Below are positions 1 to 7,231 of a stretch of 64,000 bases of DNA, one piece after another; positions within the stretch are counted from its first letter, which is position 1; each line of letters starts with the position of its first letter. The stretch covers positions 1-64,000 of the forward strand of contig JAJKHS010000143.1 of assembly GCA_021154885.1 (NCBI GenBank), given 5' to 3'. The DNA is from Thermoanaerobaculum sp. (GTDB taxonomy: Bacteria > Acidobacteriota > Thermoanaerobaculia > Multivoradales > UBA5704). A model generated the notes under the pieces. It saw only the letters and a program-made list of their open reading frames with translations, was not told where the DNA came from and searched no databases. The position numbers and the translations under genes are program-made.

Positions 1-83
1 ATCCCCGATCTCAGCTCTTTCTCCATGACTTCCACCCCTTTGTGGTCGAAGGGGGGAAAATTAGCGTCCAGCATGGGGGGAGT

Positions 84-311
84 TTAGGCGTACCGGTGAC
101 ACGCCTCCTTCGTCTCAAGCTTGACCTCGTATTGGACCTTCCCTTTCTCCTTCTCCTCCTTGCAGGCCGTCACCTTGGAGGAGGGATAGGACTTCTTCGC
201 CGCGTCCTTCACGGGAGACGGGCAACCGGGCTTCGCGACGGGCTTTGCGGCGGCAATACCTGGAGCGATGAGCATTGCGAGAGCGAGAGTGAGGACGGTA
301 CGTTTCGACAT
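84..311 (-). CDS. small secreted lysine-rich protein
   Basis: This is a 75-aa protein with a clear Sec signal peptide: positively charged MSKRT, then a hydrophobic stretch to about residue 22 ending in Ala residues. The mature part is short, rich in Lys and Glu, and has three Cys. An AAAGGAG Shine-Dalgarno sequence lies about 9 nt before the ATG. I do not recognise a family. It is probably periplasmic or extracellular. It sits alone downstream of the TIR gene on the same strand, with a 108-bp gap between them. Confidence 0.6.
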   Translation of the reverse strand: MSKRTVLTLALAMLIAPGIAAAKPVAKPGCPSPVKDAAKKSYPSSKVTACKEEKEKGKVQYEVKLETKEACHRYA

Positions 312-419
312 GTTCAGACTCCTTTGAAGAGAGTGGAACTCCTGGGGCGGTGTTGACGGCCCGGTATTGTAGCCCCGATGGCCCCGGCCGGGGCCATCAG
401 ACCCTCCCCAACCGGAACG

Positions 420-2457
420 CTATGCTGAAGCTAATGGACGCAATCGATCCGCGTCTTCGATATGCTGAGACTCCCGGGTCCTTTCACGTCGGTTCTCGGC
501 TACCCTGCGCACTCCTTTTGCAATGTCGAGGAATGCCATGTCCTGGTCAGTCCAAGTTGTCAAAGGTTTCCCGTCCGTAGGCAGGGCCTCCAGCCGACCC
601 AGCGGTGTCGTTTCCCAACTCGAAGCTCTCAGGATCACCGGGATAACTGAGGCAACTCCCTTGCCTTCCCGTAAGAGCGCGATTTTCTGTTCATCTTGAC
701 ATGCCGGCGAGATCAGAAAATCAGTGCTGACTAGCAGTAGGACAATATCAGACTTGGCGAGATATCTCTTGACCATTTCAGACCAATTCTTGCCCGGATC
801 TATCTGTGCATCATACAGAACTGTGATCAGCCCTTCGGATTCAAGGGGTACTAAAAACTTGCACAGTTGTTGCAGCAAATCCCTGTCCTTACGACTGTAG
901 GAAATGAAGACTGTGAGGGGTTCCTCGCTTCGCTCGGCTTTGTGAAACCAGCTAACCACCCCGATTGTAACGATCATCAAGAGCACCGCCAGACTCCCCC
1001 ACAAGGAGCCCGGTAACCATCTGGGGCTCTGGATTGCGAACACCGCCAGAGGTAGGAGTACAGAGACAATAGAGGCCACCAGGGCCGCTAGGATACCTTG
1101 GGATGACATGGTTTGAACCAATACATAGGCCACCGTGACTGCTGACACGAAGTAAAAGTAGGATGGCATCCAAGGTGCAACCAAAGAGACAAGGAGAGCG
1201 GCCAGGATGACCGTCACCAGGGGACTCCGGATAGCCGGTATTGACCCGCTTATCCCTTTCGCTAGAACTACGAAAGCGAGAGGTAATATTCCGTCGATGA
1301 AAAAGGTTCGATCCACAGTCCAGTTCTGAAGGGAGACACTCAGGCTTTCTGGATGAACTCCCGGTGCAGTTACGGCGATCGTCGAGAGAAGCAGCTTCAC
1401 TCCTCCGAGAACCGCGCCTGAGGCAAAGCCCATCAAGAATTGTCGGGCCAACGAATGATTGAGACGACCCTGCCGCAGGGAGTCCAAGCCGCGGAATAAC
1501 CTGCTCTCCGAGCGACGCATCAGCGATTCCCCGCTCGACCAGACAAAGAATAGAAGGATCACAAAGAAAGCAGCGGCGCCGTAAGCAGATATTATCTGAA
1601 CTAGGTTCGTCGTTCTCGCGCTGGTCGTGAAGAAGCTGACCAACAGGCTCACGACTCCTATGATAAATCCAGTGGAGATCGACAGTCTGCTGCGTATGGC
1701 CAAAAGCAAGAAGATTATGGCCGATCCCAAGAGAGCAAGCACTGGGAGAAACCACAATAGGAGAAAACTTCCCGAAGAGATGGCGCCCATCTCGTTGCGG
1801 GCAATCTGTGCCGTGCCCACGCTTCTCACGCAAGTTGATGTGGGGCCTGCTGCAAACGACAATGTAAATTGAGGAATTTCGCCTCCGGCTATGGAGTAGG
1901 CATCCACTCTAGTCGTGAGGAGCCATCCAGAAGGCAGTGGATTAAGGATATCTCCGTCCCAAACGCAAAGCTCCTTTACTGCTTCGGAGACGGGGCGACG
2001 ACGAGGCTGAGGCGGGGCCACTGCTGTCAACAGCCGCTTAGGCGCCCAAACAGCATTCCATGGCTTCCCACTCAAGGAGAAGTCAATTGACAGCCAAGCT
2101 TCATTATCGCTGCCTTGATCGACTAATTGGGAGACCTCGACGACAAGTGGCCGTCGGTGACGACGGATCCAATTCGTTGCCTCTTTTCCACGAAGATCAA
2201 AAATGTAGGCATAATCCTTCATGAAAGGACCAAGACTTATTCTCGCGCTTCCCGGGGCTGGTACAAACCCTTCCTTCGTGGCGAGTGCTCGATCGATCCA
2301 GGAAGAACTTTTTCTCGGGAATTTTTCCAATTTGCCATTCTGGCACCCAATATCGAGCCAACAGAACACACAGGAAAAAGAAAGCCAGTCCACTGACGAT
2401 CCGAAGCAGGACAGCCCTCAGCTCTCTGCGTGATCGCGGCGAGAGTTCGTCGATCAT
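420..2457 (-). CDS. TIR-domain multi-pass membrane protein (frameshifted near N-terminus)
   Basis: The C-terminal ~130 residues form a TIR domain (FISYSRKD start; SPACQDE with the usual Glu), a family that often has NAD-hydrolase or signalling activity in bacterial immunity. Before it lie about nine hydrophobic helices and, further upstream, a ~150-residue probably extracytoplasmic region. The uninterrupted frame runs 420-2393, but its first residues read as non-coding. A better N-terminus lies in another frame: ATG at 2457 with AGGGAGGTGG upstream, MIDELSPRS and a membrane anchor up to KKFFLDR. The two frames join exactly if one copy of a tandem 4-bp repeat at 2291-2298 is removed. The gene is therefore either recently broken or carries a sequencing error. 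TIR assignment is firm; the biological role is inference. Confidence 0.75.
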
Positions 2458-2865
2458 GCATGCCACCTCCCTAAAGGAATACCCATTAGAGTCTACAACA
2501 AAAGATGTGTTGGGCGCTCGTCGGGTCTGCTGCTGCCGCCCTTCGGGGCTCTGAAGCGGAATCTCCCAATCTCTCCGGAACCCCCGTCCCTGGCCGCGCC
2601 TCCGATGTTCCGTAGAGACGATCCAGACCCGATACGATCTCGTTTTGGAGGCCACGGGGACGGCGGGTCGTCTCCGAAGCGGCGATGTCGGTCCGGTCGA
2701 CCCGCATCTCCGGCGTCGCGAATCCAAGGCGCGAGATGTCTACAAGAGGTTGTGAGGACCCACCTTGGCAGTGGAATGCCGGAGTAGCGTCGCGGATCGC
2801 TCCGGGAACGTCCAAGAGCGCTCGCACAGAGCTGAGCAGGTACCAGGCACTTCTTCGGCAACTCG
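2458..2865. repeat. gene-free stretch with left copies of the array-edge repeats
   Basis: No convincing gene is seen in these ~400 bp. They contain a 23-bp sequence at 2530-2552 that recurs with one mismatch at 3638-3660. A 57-bp sequence at 2773-2829 recurs with two mismatches at 3723-3779, where it forms the start of the 21-bp array. The two repeat pairs bracket the toxin-antitoxin genes at 2866-3601 in the same order and orientation. Confidence 0.7.
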
Positions 2866-3357
2866 TCAGCCTTCGCCGGCTTCCTTGAGCACGTTCCTGA
2901 TCAGGAGGGGCGGCAGGTACATCGTCGTGTGCCGCAGTTCCTCGATGACGGGAGAGACCAAGGGAAGAAGTCCCTGCTGCTTGGCCTTGATGAGCACACC
3001 GAGAGTGCCTGTGCAGGTCAGACTGTTCAGGCGAGCGATTCTACGTCCGAGCGCGTCGTCCAGGATGAGCAGACTCCCCGGAGCCGCCAACGCCAGAGCG
3101 ATGGCCTCCGCCTCACCCGCTCCCAGATCGACGACCACGGGCAGCAGCGAGGAGCCTGGGAGGGGCCGCACGTCCAGCCATTCCGTCCCCTTAACGTCAG
3201 GAACGGAGACTCCTCGCTCCGCCCCGGCTTCCAGCTCAGTCCGTACGGCTGTCGGGATCTGCACCCGGCCATAGAGATCGCGCAGCAGGTCGAGCCGCCC
3301 GACTTGATGGAGATAGAGAAGTGGCGAGGTGTTGCAGACGACCAGCCGGTCAGGCAT
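2866..3357 (-). CDS. PIN-like toxin, DUF3368 type
   Basis: This 163-aa protein begins with RLVVCNTSPLLYL, has a central LGAGEAEAIALAL segment and LLILDDALGRRIA, the typical order of acidic positions in DUF3368 PIN-like proteins. The family comprises putative ribonuclease toxins paired with UPF0175 antitoxins. The start overlaps the end of the upstream antitoxin by 8 bp, so the two are translationally coupled. Note Asn rather than Asp at the first acidic position (CNTSPL), which is common in this subfamily. RNase activity is inferred from the family. Confidence 0.8.
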   Translation of the reverse strand: MPDRLVVCNTSPLLYLHQVGRLDLLRDLYGRVQIPTAVRTELEAGAERGVSVPDVKGTEWLDVRPLPGSSLLPVVVDLGAGEAEAIALALAAPGSLLILDDALGRRIARLNSLTCTGTLGVLIKAKQQGLLPLVSPVIEELRHTTMYLPPLLIRNVLKEAGEG

Positions 3358-3601
3358 TGAGGATGTCCTGGCGCAGCTCGTCCTCCGTCATCTGGAAGGG
3401 GGAGACCTGGAAGCGCTGCAGCCCCAGCAGGAACTCGACCCGTGTCATCCCGGCCAGTTGCGCCGCTCTCCCCGAGGACAACTTCCCAAGCTCGAACAGT
3501 TTCACGGCAGCCAGCAGCTTGAGATCCCGAGCGAAGGACTCGGCATCGGTCTTGAGGCTGATTAGCGTCTCCTCGGGAATGTCCAACTGCACAGCGCTCA
3601 T
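3350..3601 (-). CDS. UPF0175 family antitoxin
   Basis: This 83-aa protein has the usual UPF0175 layout: a short N-terminal strand (VQLDIPEETL), a Lys/Leu-rich helix (LKLLAAVKLFELGKLS) and a helix-turn-helix-like segment GRAAQLAGMTRVEFL. It precedes and overlaps the DUF3368 toxin gene, as is standard for this type II module. GAGGAG stands before the ATG. It probably binds its own promoter, but no operator is obvious. Confidence 0.8.
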   Translation of the reverse strand: MSAVQLDIPEETLISLKTDAESFARDLKLLAAVKLFELGKLSSGRAAQLAGMTRVEFLLGLQRFQVSPFQMTEDELRQDILNA

Positions 3602-3727
3602 CGGGCTCTCCTCGTCCTGGAGTCTACTACTTTACGTCTGCTGCCGCCCTTCCGGGCTCTCAAGGGTTTGGGGCGCTTTCCTGGGGCTTGCGGCCCAGAA
3701 GAAAGCCCTGGCTCCTAGGTCGGGAAT

Positions 3728-4084
3728 GCCGGAGTAGCGTCGAGGATCGATCCGGGAACGTCCAAGAGCGCTCGCACAGTGCCACGGAACGTCCCCGAGA
3801 GGTTTCGGAACGCTGGTGAGACATTACGGAGCGTTCCTGCGACGCTGCGGAACGTTCCCGAGGTGAGGTGGAGCGCTCCGGAGGGGCGGAAGAGTGCTCC
3901 GTGGCGTCGCTGGAGCATTCCCTCGCGTCGCTGGAATGCTCCGTAGTGTCGCTGGAGAGTTCCCCAACGTCGCTGGAATGCTTTGTAGTGTCGCTGGAAC
4001 ACTCCCCAGCGTCGCTGGAGCGTTCCCTTGCGTCGCCGGAGCACTCCGCAATGTAGGTCGAGCATTCCGTAATGTCTCTTCACG
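3728..4084. repeat. degenerate tandem array, 17 units of exactly 21 bp
   Basis: Splitting at 3728 and every 21 bp after it keeps the register for 17 units without an insertion or deletion. The loose consensus is GTTCC, then about six variable bases, then GTCGCTGGAGC. Central units (about 3917-4040) are most alike; outer units have diverged. Several frames are open across the array and would give heptad repeats, but no start site, ribosome binding site or signal sequence supports a protein. There are no spacers of the CRISPR kind. The first 52 bp of the array are duplicated at 2778-2829. Confidence 0.85.
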
Positions 4085-4116
4085 GGTCCGCGAGGTCGCG
4101 GGAGCGTCGAGACGTG

Positions 4117-4587
4117 TCACTCCTCCGGTCCGGGAGAGGCGGGGAGCTTGCGGTAGACCGTCGGCAGCCTGCCGGTGCCGGGCTCCTTCACTTCGAGAGC
4201 TCCCTCGTGAACCATATCCCGGAAGACGCGATGCAGGGAGGCGCGGTTGGGAGTGTAGCCGAGCCCGCGGCAGACGTCATTCTTGTCAAATTCCTGCGGC
4301 ACCCGGTTCAGTGCCTCCACGACCTCGTTGCGGAGCGCCCAGTCATCCCGCCGGGCTTTCCGCCGGGCGTGTGGCTGGGCCGGCAGGAGTGGAGAAGACG
4401 GTGGCTCCGGAACGGCAGCCGCCGCCAGTGAGCCCGGGCTCTCCGGTTCGCCCTGAAAGCCCTGAGCGGCCCAGAGCGTCTCCAGCGCCCGGACCTCGGC
4501 CCGGTGCGCGGCCTCCAGCAGTTCGACCCCGGCGCGCAGCCGTTCGTCCAGCTCGCGTTTGCGTTGCAGGTATTCGTCGCGTCTCAT
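4117..4587 (-). CDS. hypothetical protein with coiled-coil and winged-helix-like ends
   Basis: This 156-aa protein has a charged helix at the N-terminus (RRDEYLQRKRELDERLRAG), a Pro/Ala linker, and a C-terminal ~70 residues that look like a winged helix: DWALRNEVVEALNRVP, then NDVCRGLG, and a basic turn near RLPTVYRKL. The ATG at 4587 is used; an in-frame TTG lies 9 bp upstream. There is no clear ribosome binding site. It directly follows the truncated VapC remnant. It may be DNA-binding; the family is unknown. Confidence 0.5.
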   Translation of the reverse strand: MRRDEYLQRKRELDERLRAGVELLEAAHRAEVRALETLWAAQGFQGEPESPGSLAAAAVPEPPSSPLLPAQPHARRKARRDDWALRNEVVEALNRVPQEFDKNDVCRGLGYTPNRASLHRVFRDMVHEGALEVKEPGTGRLPTVYRKLPASPGPEE

Positions 4588-4838
4588 GAGACGCAAATTG
4601 AAACACGAACGGCGGCCCTTGGCAAGGGATGGCGGACACCTGTCCGCTTCCCGTTCAGCTCTTCCGGTAGGCGGGTCGTCACCGAATAGAACTCGAGGCA
4701 GCAGTGCCAGGCGGTCATCGGGTGCTCGATCCGGCCGTCCGCGACGGCATCCATCAACAGCAGGGCGTGACGCGAGCTGCGGCCAAAATCGATGATTCCG
4801 GCGACGAGGATACTGGTGCCGAAGAAGGTGCCCCTCAG
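4584..4838 (-). pseudogene. VapC-type PIN toxin remnant
   Basis: Reading from the codon overlapping the antitoxin stop gives LRGTFFGTSILVAG, then SRHALLLMDAVADGRIE and CCLEFYSVTTRLP, clearly the N-terminal half of a PIN domain. The expected start ATG is CTG, the first catalytic Asp (normally FFDTS) is Gly, and homology ends after about 62 residues, well before the remaining acidic residues. The rest of the frame to the stop is unrelated. The gene is inactive by three independent defects, leaving its AbrB-type antitoxin as an orphan. Confidence 0.7.
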
Positions 4839-5092
4839 CCCGGCCGCCGGTCCCGTTCCTCTTCGATCAACCGTGCTACGTCGACCTCGGTGCGCTCTCC
4901 CTCCGCGGCCTGGGGGCAGGCGACCAGGCGCTTGCCGCGCCGGACAAGTTGGGGGCCGGCCACCGCCCGGACGAGCCGGATGGAAAAGCCCTCGATCCTC
5001 ATCTCGAGCTCCGCGCCGGCGGTCAGACCGAGCCGCTTTCGCACCTCGGCGGGAATGACCACGCGCCCTGCCTTGTCAATGGTCGTCGTCAT
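4835..5092 (-). CDS. AbrB/MazE/SpoVT-type antitoxin
   Basis: This 85-aa protein starts MTTTIDKAGRVVIPAEVRKR and continues LGLTAGAELEMRIEG, the classical swapped-hairpin AbrB fold of MazE/VapB antitoxins. The C-terminal tail is acidic (EVDVARLIEEERD) and would wrap the cognate toxin. The ATG at 5092 is chosen because the domain begins there. Its partner VapC immediately downstream is degenerate, so this is an orphan antitoxin that may still bind DNA. Confidence 0.8.
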   Translation of the reverse strand: MTTTIDKAGRVVIPAEVRKRLGLTAGAELEMRIEGFSIRLVRAVAGPQLVRRGKRLVACPQAAEGERTEVDVARLIEEERDRRPG

Positions 5093-5103
5093 GGGCTCGC
5101 CAG

Positions 5104-5710
5104 GGAGTCCGGCTTCGACGACGAGCACATCGCCTTCGTCCAGAGCAATCCGTTCGCGGACTCTCTGCGGCAGCAGCCGGTGCTCGATCAGCTCGCCGAC
5201 CAGGATCTGCGGCTCCTGCGCGCCGTGCCCGGAGTCCGCGCCGCCTCGCACACCCGGCTGAAGCCCTGGCAGCAGAGCGGCAGCCTCACCGACGTGCGGG
5301 TGCCCGGCAGCCGCACCGAGCCCGTGACCACCCACCTCTGCGCTGCGGACCCGGGCGTCTTCGAGACCCTGGGGGGTGCCCATCGCCGAGGGGCGGGGCT
5401 TCACGTTCGTGGAGTATGACCACGGCGCCAACGCTCCGCTATCCGAGGTGCAGCCCACGGTCGTGAGCCGCGCCCTGGGCGCGGACCGGGCGGCGATCGT
5501 CCGTCATTTCCTGCTGGCGTCGTCCTCGGCGCGGGTCTCGCCTACGCCCTGAACTTCGGCATCGTCACCTGGGTGGCGGGGGCGCGGCTCAGCCCCGGGG
5601 TGGTGGCGGCGGGGGCCGTGGGGCTCTGGGTGATCGGGATTGGAGCGGCCTTGGGGCCGGCGCTGCGGGGGGCGCAGGTGGCGCCGGCGATTGCGGCGCG
5701 GAACGTGTAG
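5104..5710 (+). pseudogene. MacB-like ABC transporter permease fragment
   Basis: Three pieces in two frames read as a MacB/FtsX permease: NPFADSLRQQPVLDQL through RAVPGVRAASH and VFETLG (about 5110-5370), then PIAEGRGFTFVEY to VVSRALG, and finally the C-terminal membrane part GAGLAYALNFGIVTW to VAPAIAARNV, ending at TAG 5710. The frame changes at a run of six G at 5371-5376, and an internal segment is missing after VVSRALG. The N-terminal periplasmic and ATPase parts are absent. A decayed efflux-type gene; direction and family are clear. Confidence 0.7.
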
Positions 5711-5719
5711 GGGGGCGGA

Positions 5720-5819
5720 CGGCAGGGACTCCAGGGACAACAGGGACTCCAGAGACGAAAAAGCTCCGATCTTTCTTCGTGTCCCTGCTGTCCTTGCAGT
5801 CCCTGTTGTCCCTGTCTTC
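5720..5819. repeat. inverted repeat of CAGGGACT-type units
   Basis: The left arm (about 5720-5756) and right arm (about 5775-5819) are imperfect reverse complements built from CAGGGACTCCAGGGACAACA-like blocks. The pair can form a long hairpin between the permease pseudogene and the convergent Cys-rich peptide genes. A short related stretch of GTCC/TGCTGTCCTTG blocks recurs at about 50096-50120. It may end transcripts from both sides; there is no T-run. Confidence 0.6.
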
Positions 5820-5833
5820 GATTTTCTGCGCGC

Positions 5834-6049
5834 CTACTCCAAGCCTCCCGGCGGCGGGCAGAAGTTCTGGGTGCAGGCGATCGGTATTCCGGCCGAGTTG
5901 CACACGCAGCTAACGCAGCACCGCGAGCCGTCCGCATACGTCGTGCAGCGGGGGCAGCCGTGGGTGCCGCCGGCTTCCACACGGGGAGCCATGAGAGCGC
6001 CCGCTACGGTGGCGAGGGAGAGAGTGAGGAGGAGCATCTTCTTGCGCAT
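5834..6049 (-). CDS. secreted Cys-rich peptide, paralogue 5 of tandem family
   Basis: This 71-aa protein has a signal peptide (MRKKMLLLTL, cleavage near VEAGG) and a mature ~45 residues with the family pattern CPxCTTYxDGSxCCxxCxC, followed by IACTQNFCPPP. GGAGGA precedes the ATG. It is the last member in transcriptional order of five paralogues. The even number and regular spacing of Cys suggest disulfides or metal binding outside the cytoplasm. Function unknown. Confidence 0.75.
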   Translation of the reverse strand: MRKKMLLLTLSLATVAGALMAPRVEAGGTHGCPRCTTYADGSRCCVSCVCNSAGIPIACTQNFCPPPGGLE

Positions 6050-6092
6050 TCGTGGTTCCTCCGTTCAGTAGGATTTCAAGAGGGCCCGGCCT

Positions 6093-6317
6093 CTATTTTT
6101 CGCAGGGCCCGTTGGGCGGCGGGCAGAAGTGGTTCGTGCAGGCCACCATCTGTCCGGTCTCGTCGTCGCAGATGCAACTGACGCAGCACTGAGTGCAGTT
6201 GGCGTAGGTGGTGCAGATGGGGCAGGAGTGGGTGCCGCCGGCATTGGCGCGGGGAGCTGACAGAGCGCCGGCGAGCGCGGCCAGGGAGAGGGCCAGGATA
6301 AACAACTTCTTGCGCAT
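6093..6317 (-). CDS. secreted Cys-rich peptide, paralogue 4
   Basis: This 74-aa family member starts MRKKLFILALSLAALAG with cleavage near ANAGG. The mature part has CPICTTYANCTQCCVSC and VACTNHFCPPP. It carries one extra Cys (ANCTQ in place of the usual DGSQ), so the disulfide pattern could differ from its siblings. GGAGGA lies before the ATG. The gap to the previous member is about 42 bp, consistent with one transcript. Confidence 0.75.
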   Translation of the reverse strand: MRKKLFILALSLAALAGALSAPRANAGGTHSCPICTTYANCTQCCVSCICDDETGQMVACTNHFCPPPNGPCEK

Positions 6318-6359
6318 TGATCGTTCCTCCGTTGAAAAGCGTTGATGGGGCGGGTTGGC

Positions 6360-6578
6360 CTAGTTGGCGCCCTCCCCGTCCGGCGGCGGGCAGTAGACGT
6401 TGGTGCAGGCGATGACCCTGTCACCGCAGCAGATGCAACCGACGCAGCATTCCGATCCGTCCGCGTAGGTGGTGCAGATGGGGCAGCTGGTGTTGGGGCA
6501 GGCGTTGGCACCTGGCGTGGAAAGGGCGCCGATGACCGCGGCCATCGCCAAACCGAGGAGCAGCATCTTCTTGCGCAT
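6360..6578 (-). CDS. secreted Cys-rich peptide, paralogue 3
   Basis: This 72-aa family member has signal MRKKMLLLGLAMAAVIG, cleavage near ANACP, then CPICTTYADGSECCVGC, ICCGDRVIACTNVYCPPP. The C-terminal half carries a CC in place of CxC and lacks the two-residue insertion of the others. GGAGGAA precedes the ATG. Function unknown. Confidence 0.75.
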   Translation of the reverse strand: MRKKMLLLGLAMAAVIGALSTPGANACPNTSCPICTTYADGSECCVGCICCGDRVIACTNVYCPPPDGEGAN

Positions 6579-6605
6579 TCGCGTTCCTCCGAGTCTCAGG
6601 TGGAT

Positions 6606-6827
6606 TTAGAGGGCTGGCACACAGGCGATCTCCGGACAGATGACGGGAACTCCGTTGACGCCGCACTGGCAGGTGATGCAGCACTGCGAGCCGTCTTCGA
6701 AGGTCGTACAGACCGGACAGGAGTGGAAGGGACCGCCACCCAGGGGGGATGCCTGGATGCGGGGAGTCGCCAGCGAGGCCGCGGTGGCGACGAGGCAGAG
6801 GGTCAGGAGCAGCAGCTTCTTTCTCAC
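6606..6827 (-). CDS. secreted Cys-rich peptide, paralogue 2 (GTG start)
   Basis: This 73-aa protein starts with GTG (VRKKLLLLTLCLVATAAS), with signal cleavage near IQASP, then CPVCTTFEDGSQCCITC, QCGVNGVPVICPEIACVPA. It is the most divergent member: the mature N-terminus is longer, and the terminal CPPP is replaced by CVPAL. It has no Shine-Dalgarno sequence and starts 11 nt after the previous stop, unlike its siblings, so translation probably depends on coupling. Confidence 0.7.
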   Translation of the reverse strand: MRKKLLLLTLCLVATAASLATPRIQASPLGGGPFHSCPVCTTFEDGSQCCITCQCGVNGVPVICPEIACVPAL

Positions 6828-6838
6828 CGTCGAATAAC

Positions 6839-7051
6839 CTAGCCGCGCCCGCCGGCCGGCGGACAGAAGTGGTCCGTACAGGCGATGCGCCGCCCGGAAT
6901 CGTCGCAGATGCAACTGACGCAGCACTGCGAGCCGTCCGCATAGGTCGTGCAGATCGGACACGAGTGGTTGGCCTCGGCGTGGGGAGCCGACAGGAGACC
7001 CGCGAGCGCGACGGCGGACACGGCCAGCAACATCATCATCTTCTTGCGCAT
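6839..7051 (-). CDS. secreted Cys-rich peptide, paralogue 1 (first in operon)
   Basis: This 70-aa protein has signal MRKKMMMLLAVSAVALAG, cleavage near AEANH, then CPICTTYADGSQCCVSC, ICDDSGRRIACTDHFCPP. It is the first gene of the five-member operon and has the strongest ribosome binding site (AAGGAGGTGA, 6 nt from ATG). A TATAAT box lies 26 nt upstream of the ATG. All five members share a conserved signal, the CPxCTTY opening and the IACTxxxCPP closing motif. Confidence 0.78.
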   Translation of the reverse strand: MRKKMMMLLAVSAVALAGLLSAPHAEANHSCPICTTYADGSQCCVSCICDDSGRRIACTDHFCPPAGGRG

Positions 7052-7077
7052 TCAATCACCTCCTTGAAGGGTGAAGA

Positions 7078-7106
7078 ATTATATCGACACCTATGTATAA
7101 GTGCAC
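7078..7106 (-). promoter_or_regulatory. promoter of the Cys-rich peptide operon
   Basis: A perfect TATAAT on the minus strand (7078-7083) has a weak -35 candidate GTGCAC 17 bp upstream (7101-7106). Transcription would start about 20 nt before the AAGGAGGTGA of the first paralogue. The 180-bp region also separates this operon from the divergent giant-protein genes. Confidence 0.5.
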
Positions 7107-7231
7107 GGCGGGGATCGTGCCGGGACAGGCTGGAGTATATCCAGAGGAGGATGGCCCCATCTGGCGATATGGCTTTGCGCCGATAAGCTTGCTGGATTGC
7201 TCAATCGAGCGTAGCTTGAGAGCAATCCTCT

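Noticed and set aside
2197-2727. A 176-aa protein at the start of the TIR gene
   Set aside because: Only residues after M(2457) look real; the frame is the N-terminus of the TIR gene before the 4-bp duplication.
3715-4120. Heptad-repeat proteins encoded by the 21-bp array
   Set aside because: Several frames are open on both strands, so none is favoured; no start signals; two other arrays of the same kind cannot be coding.
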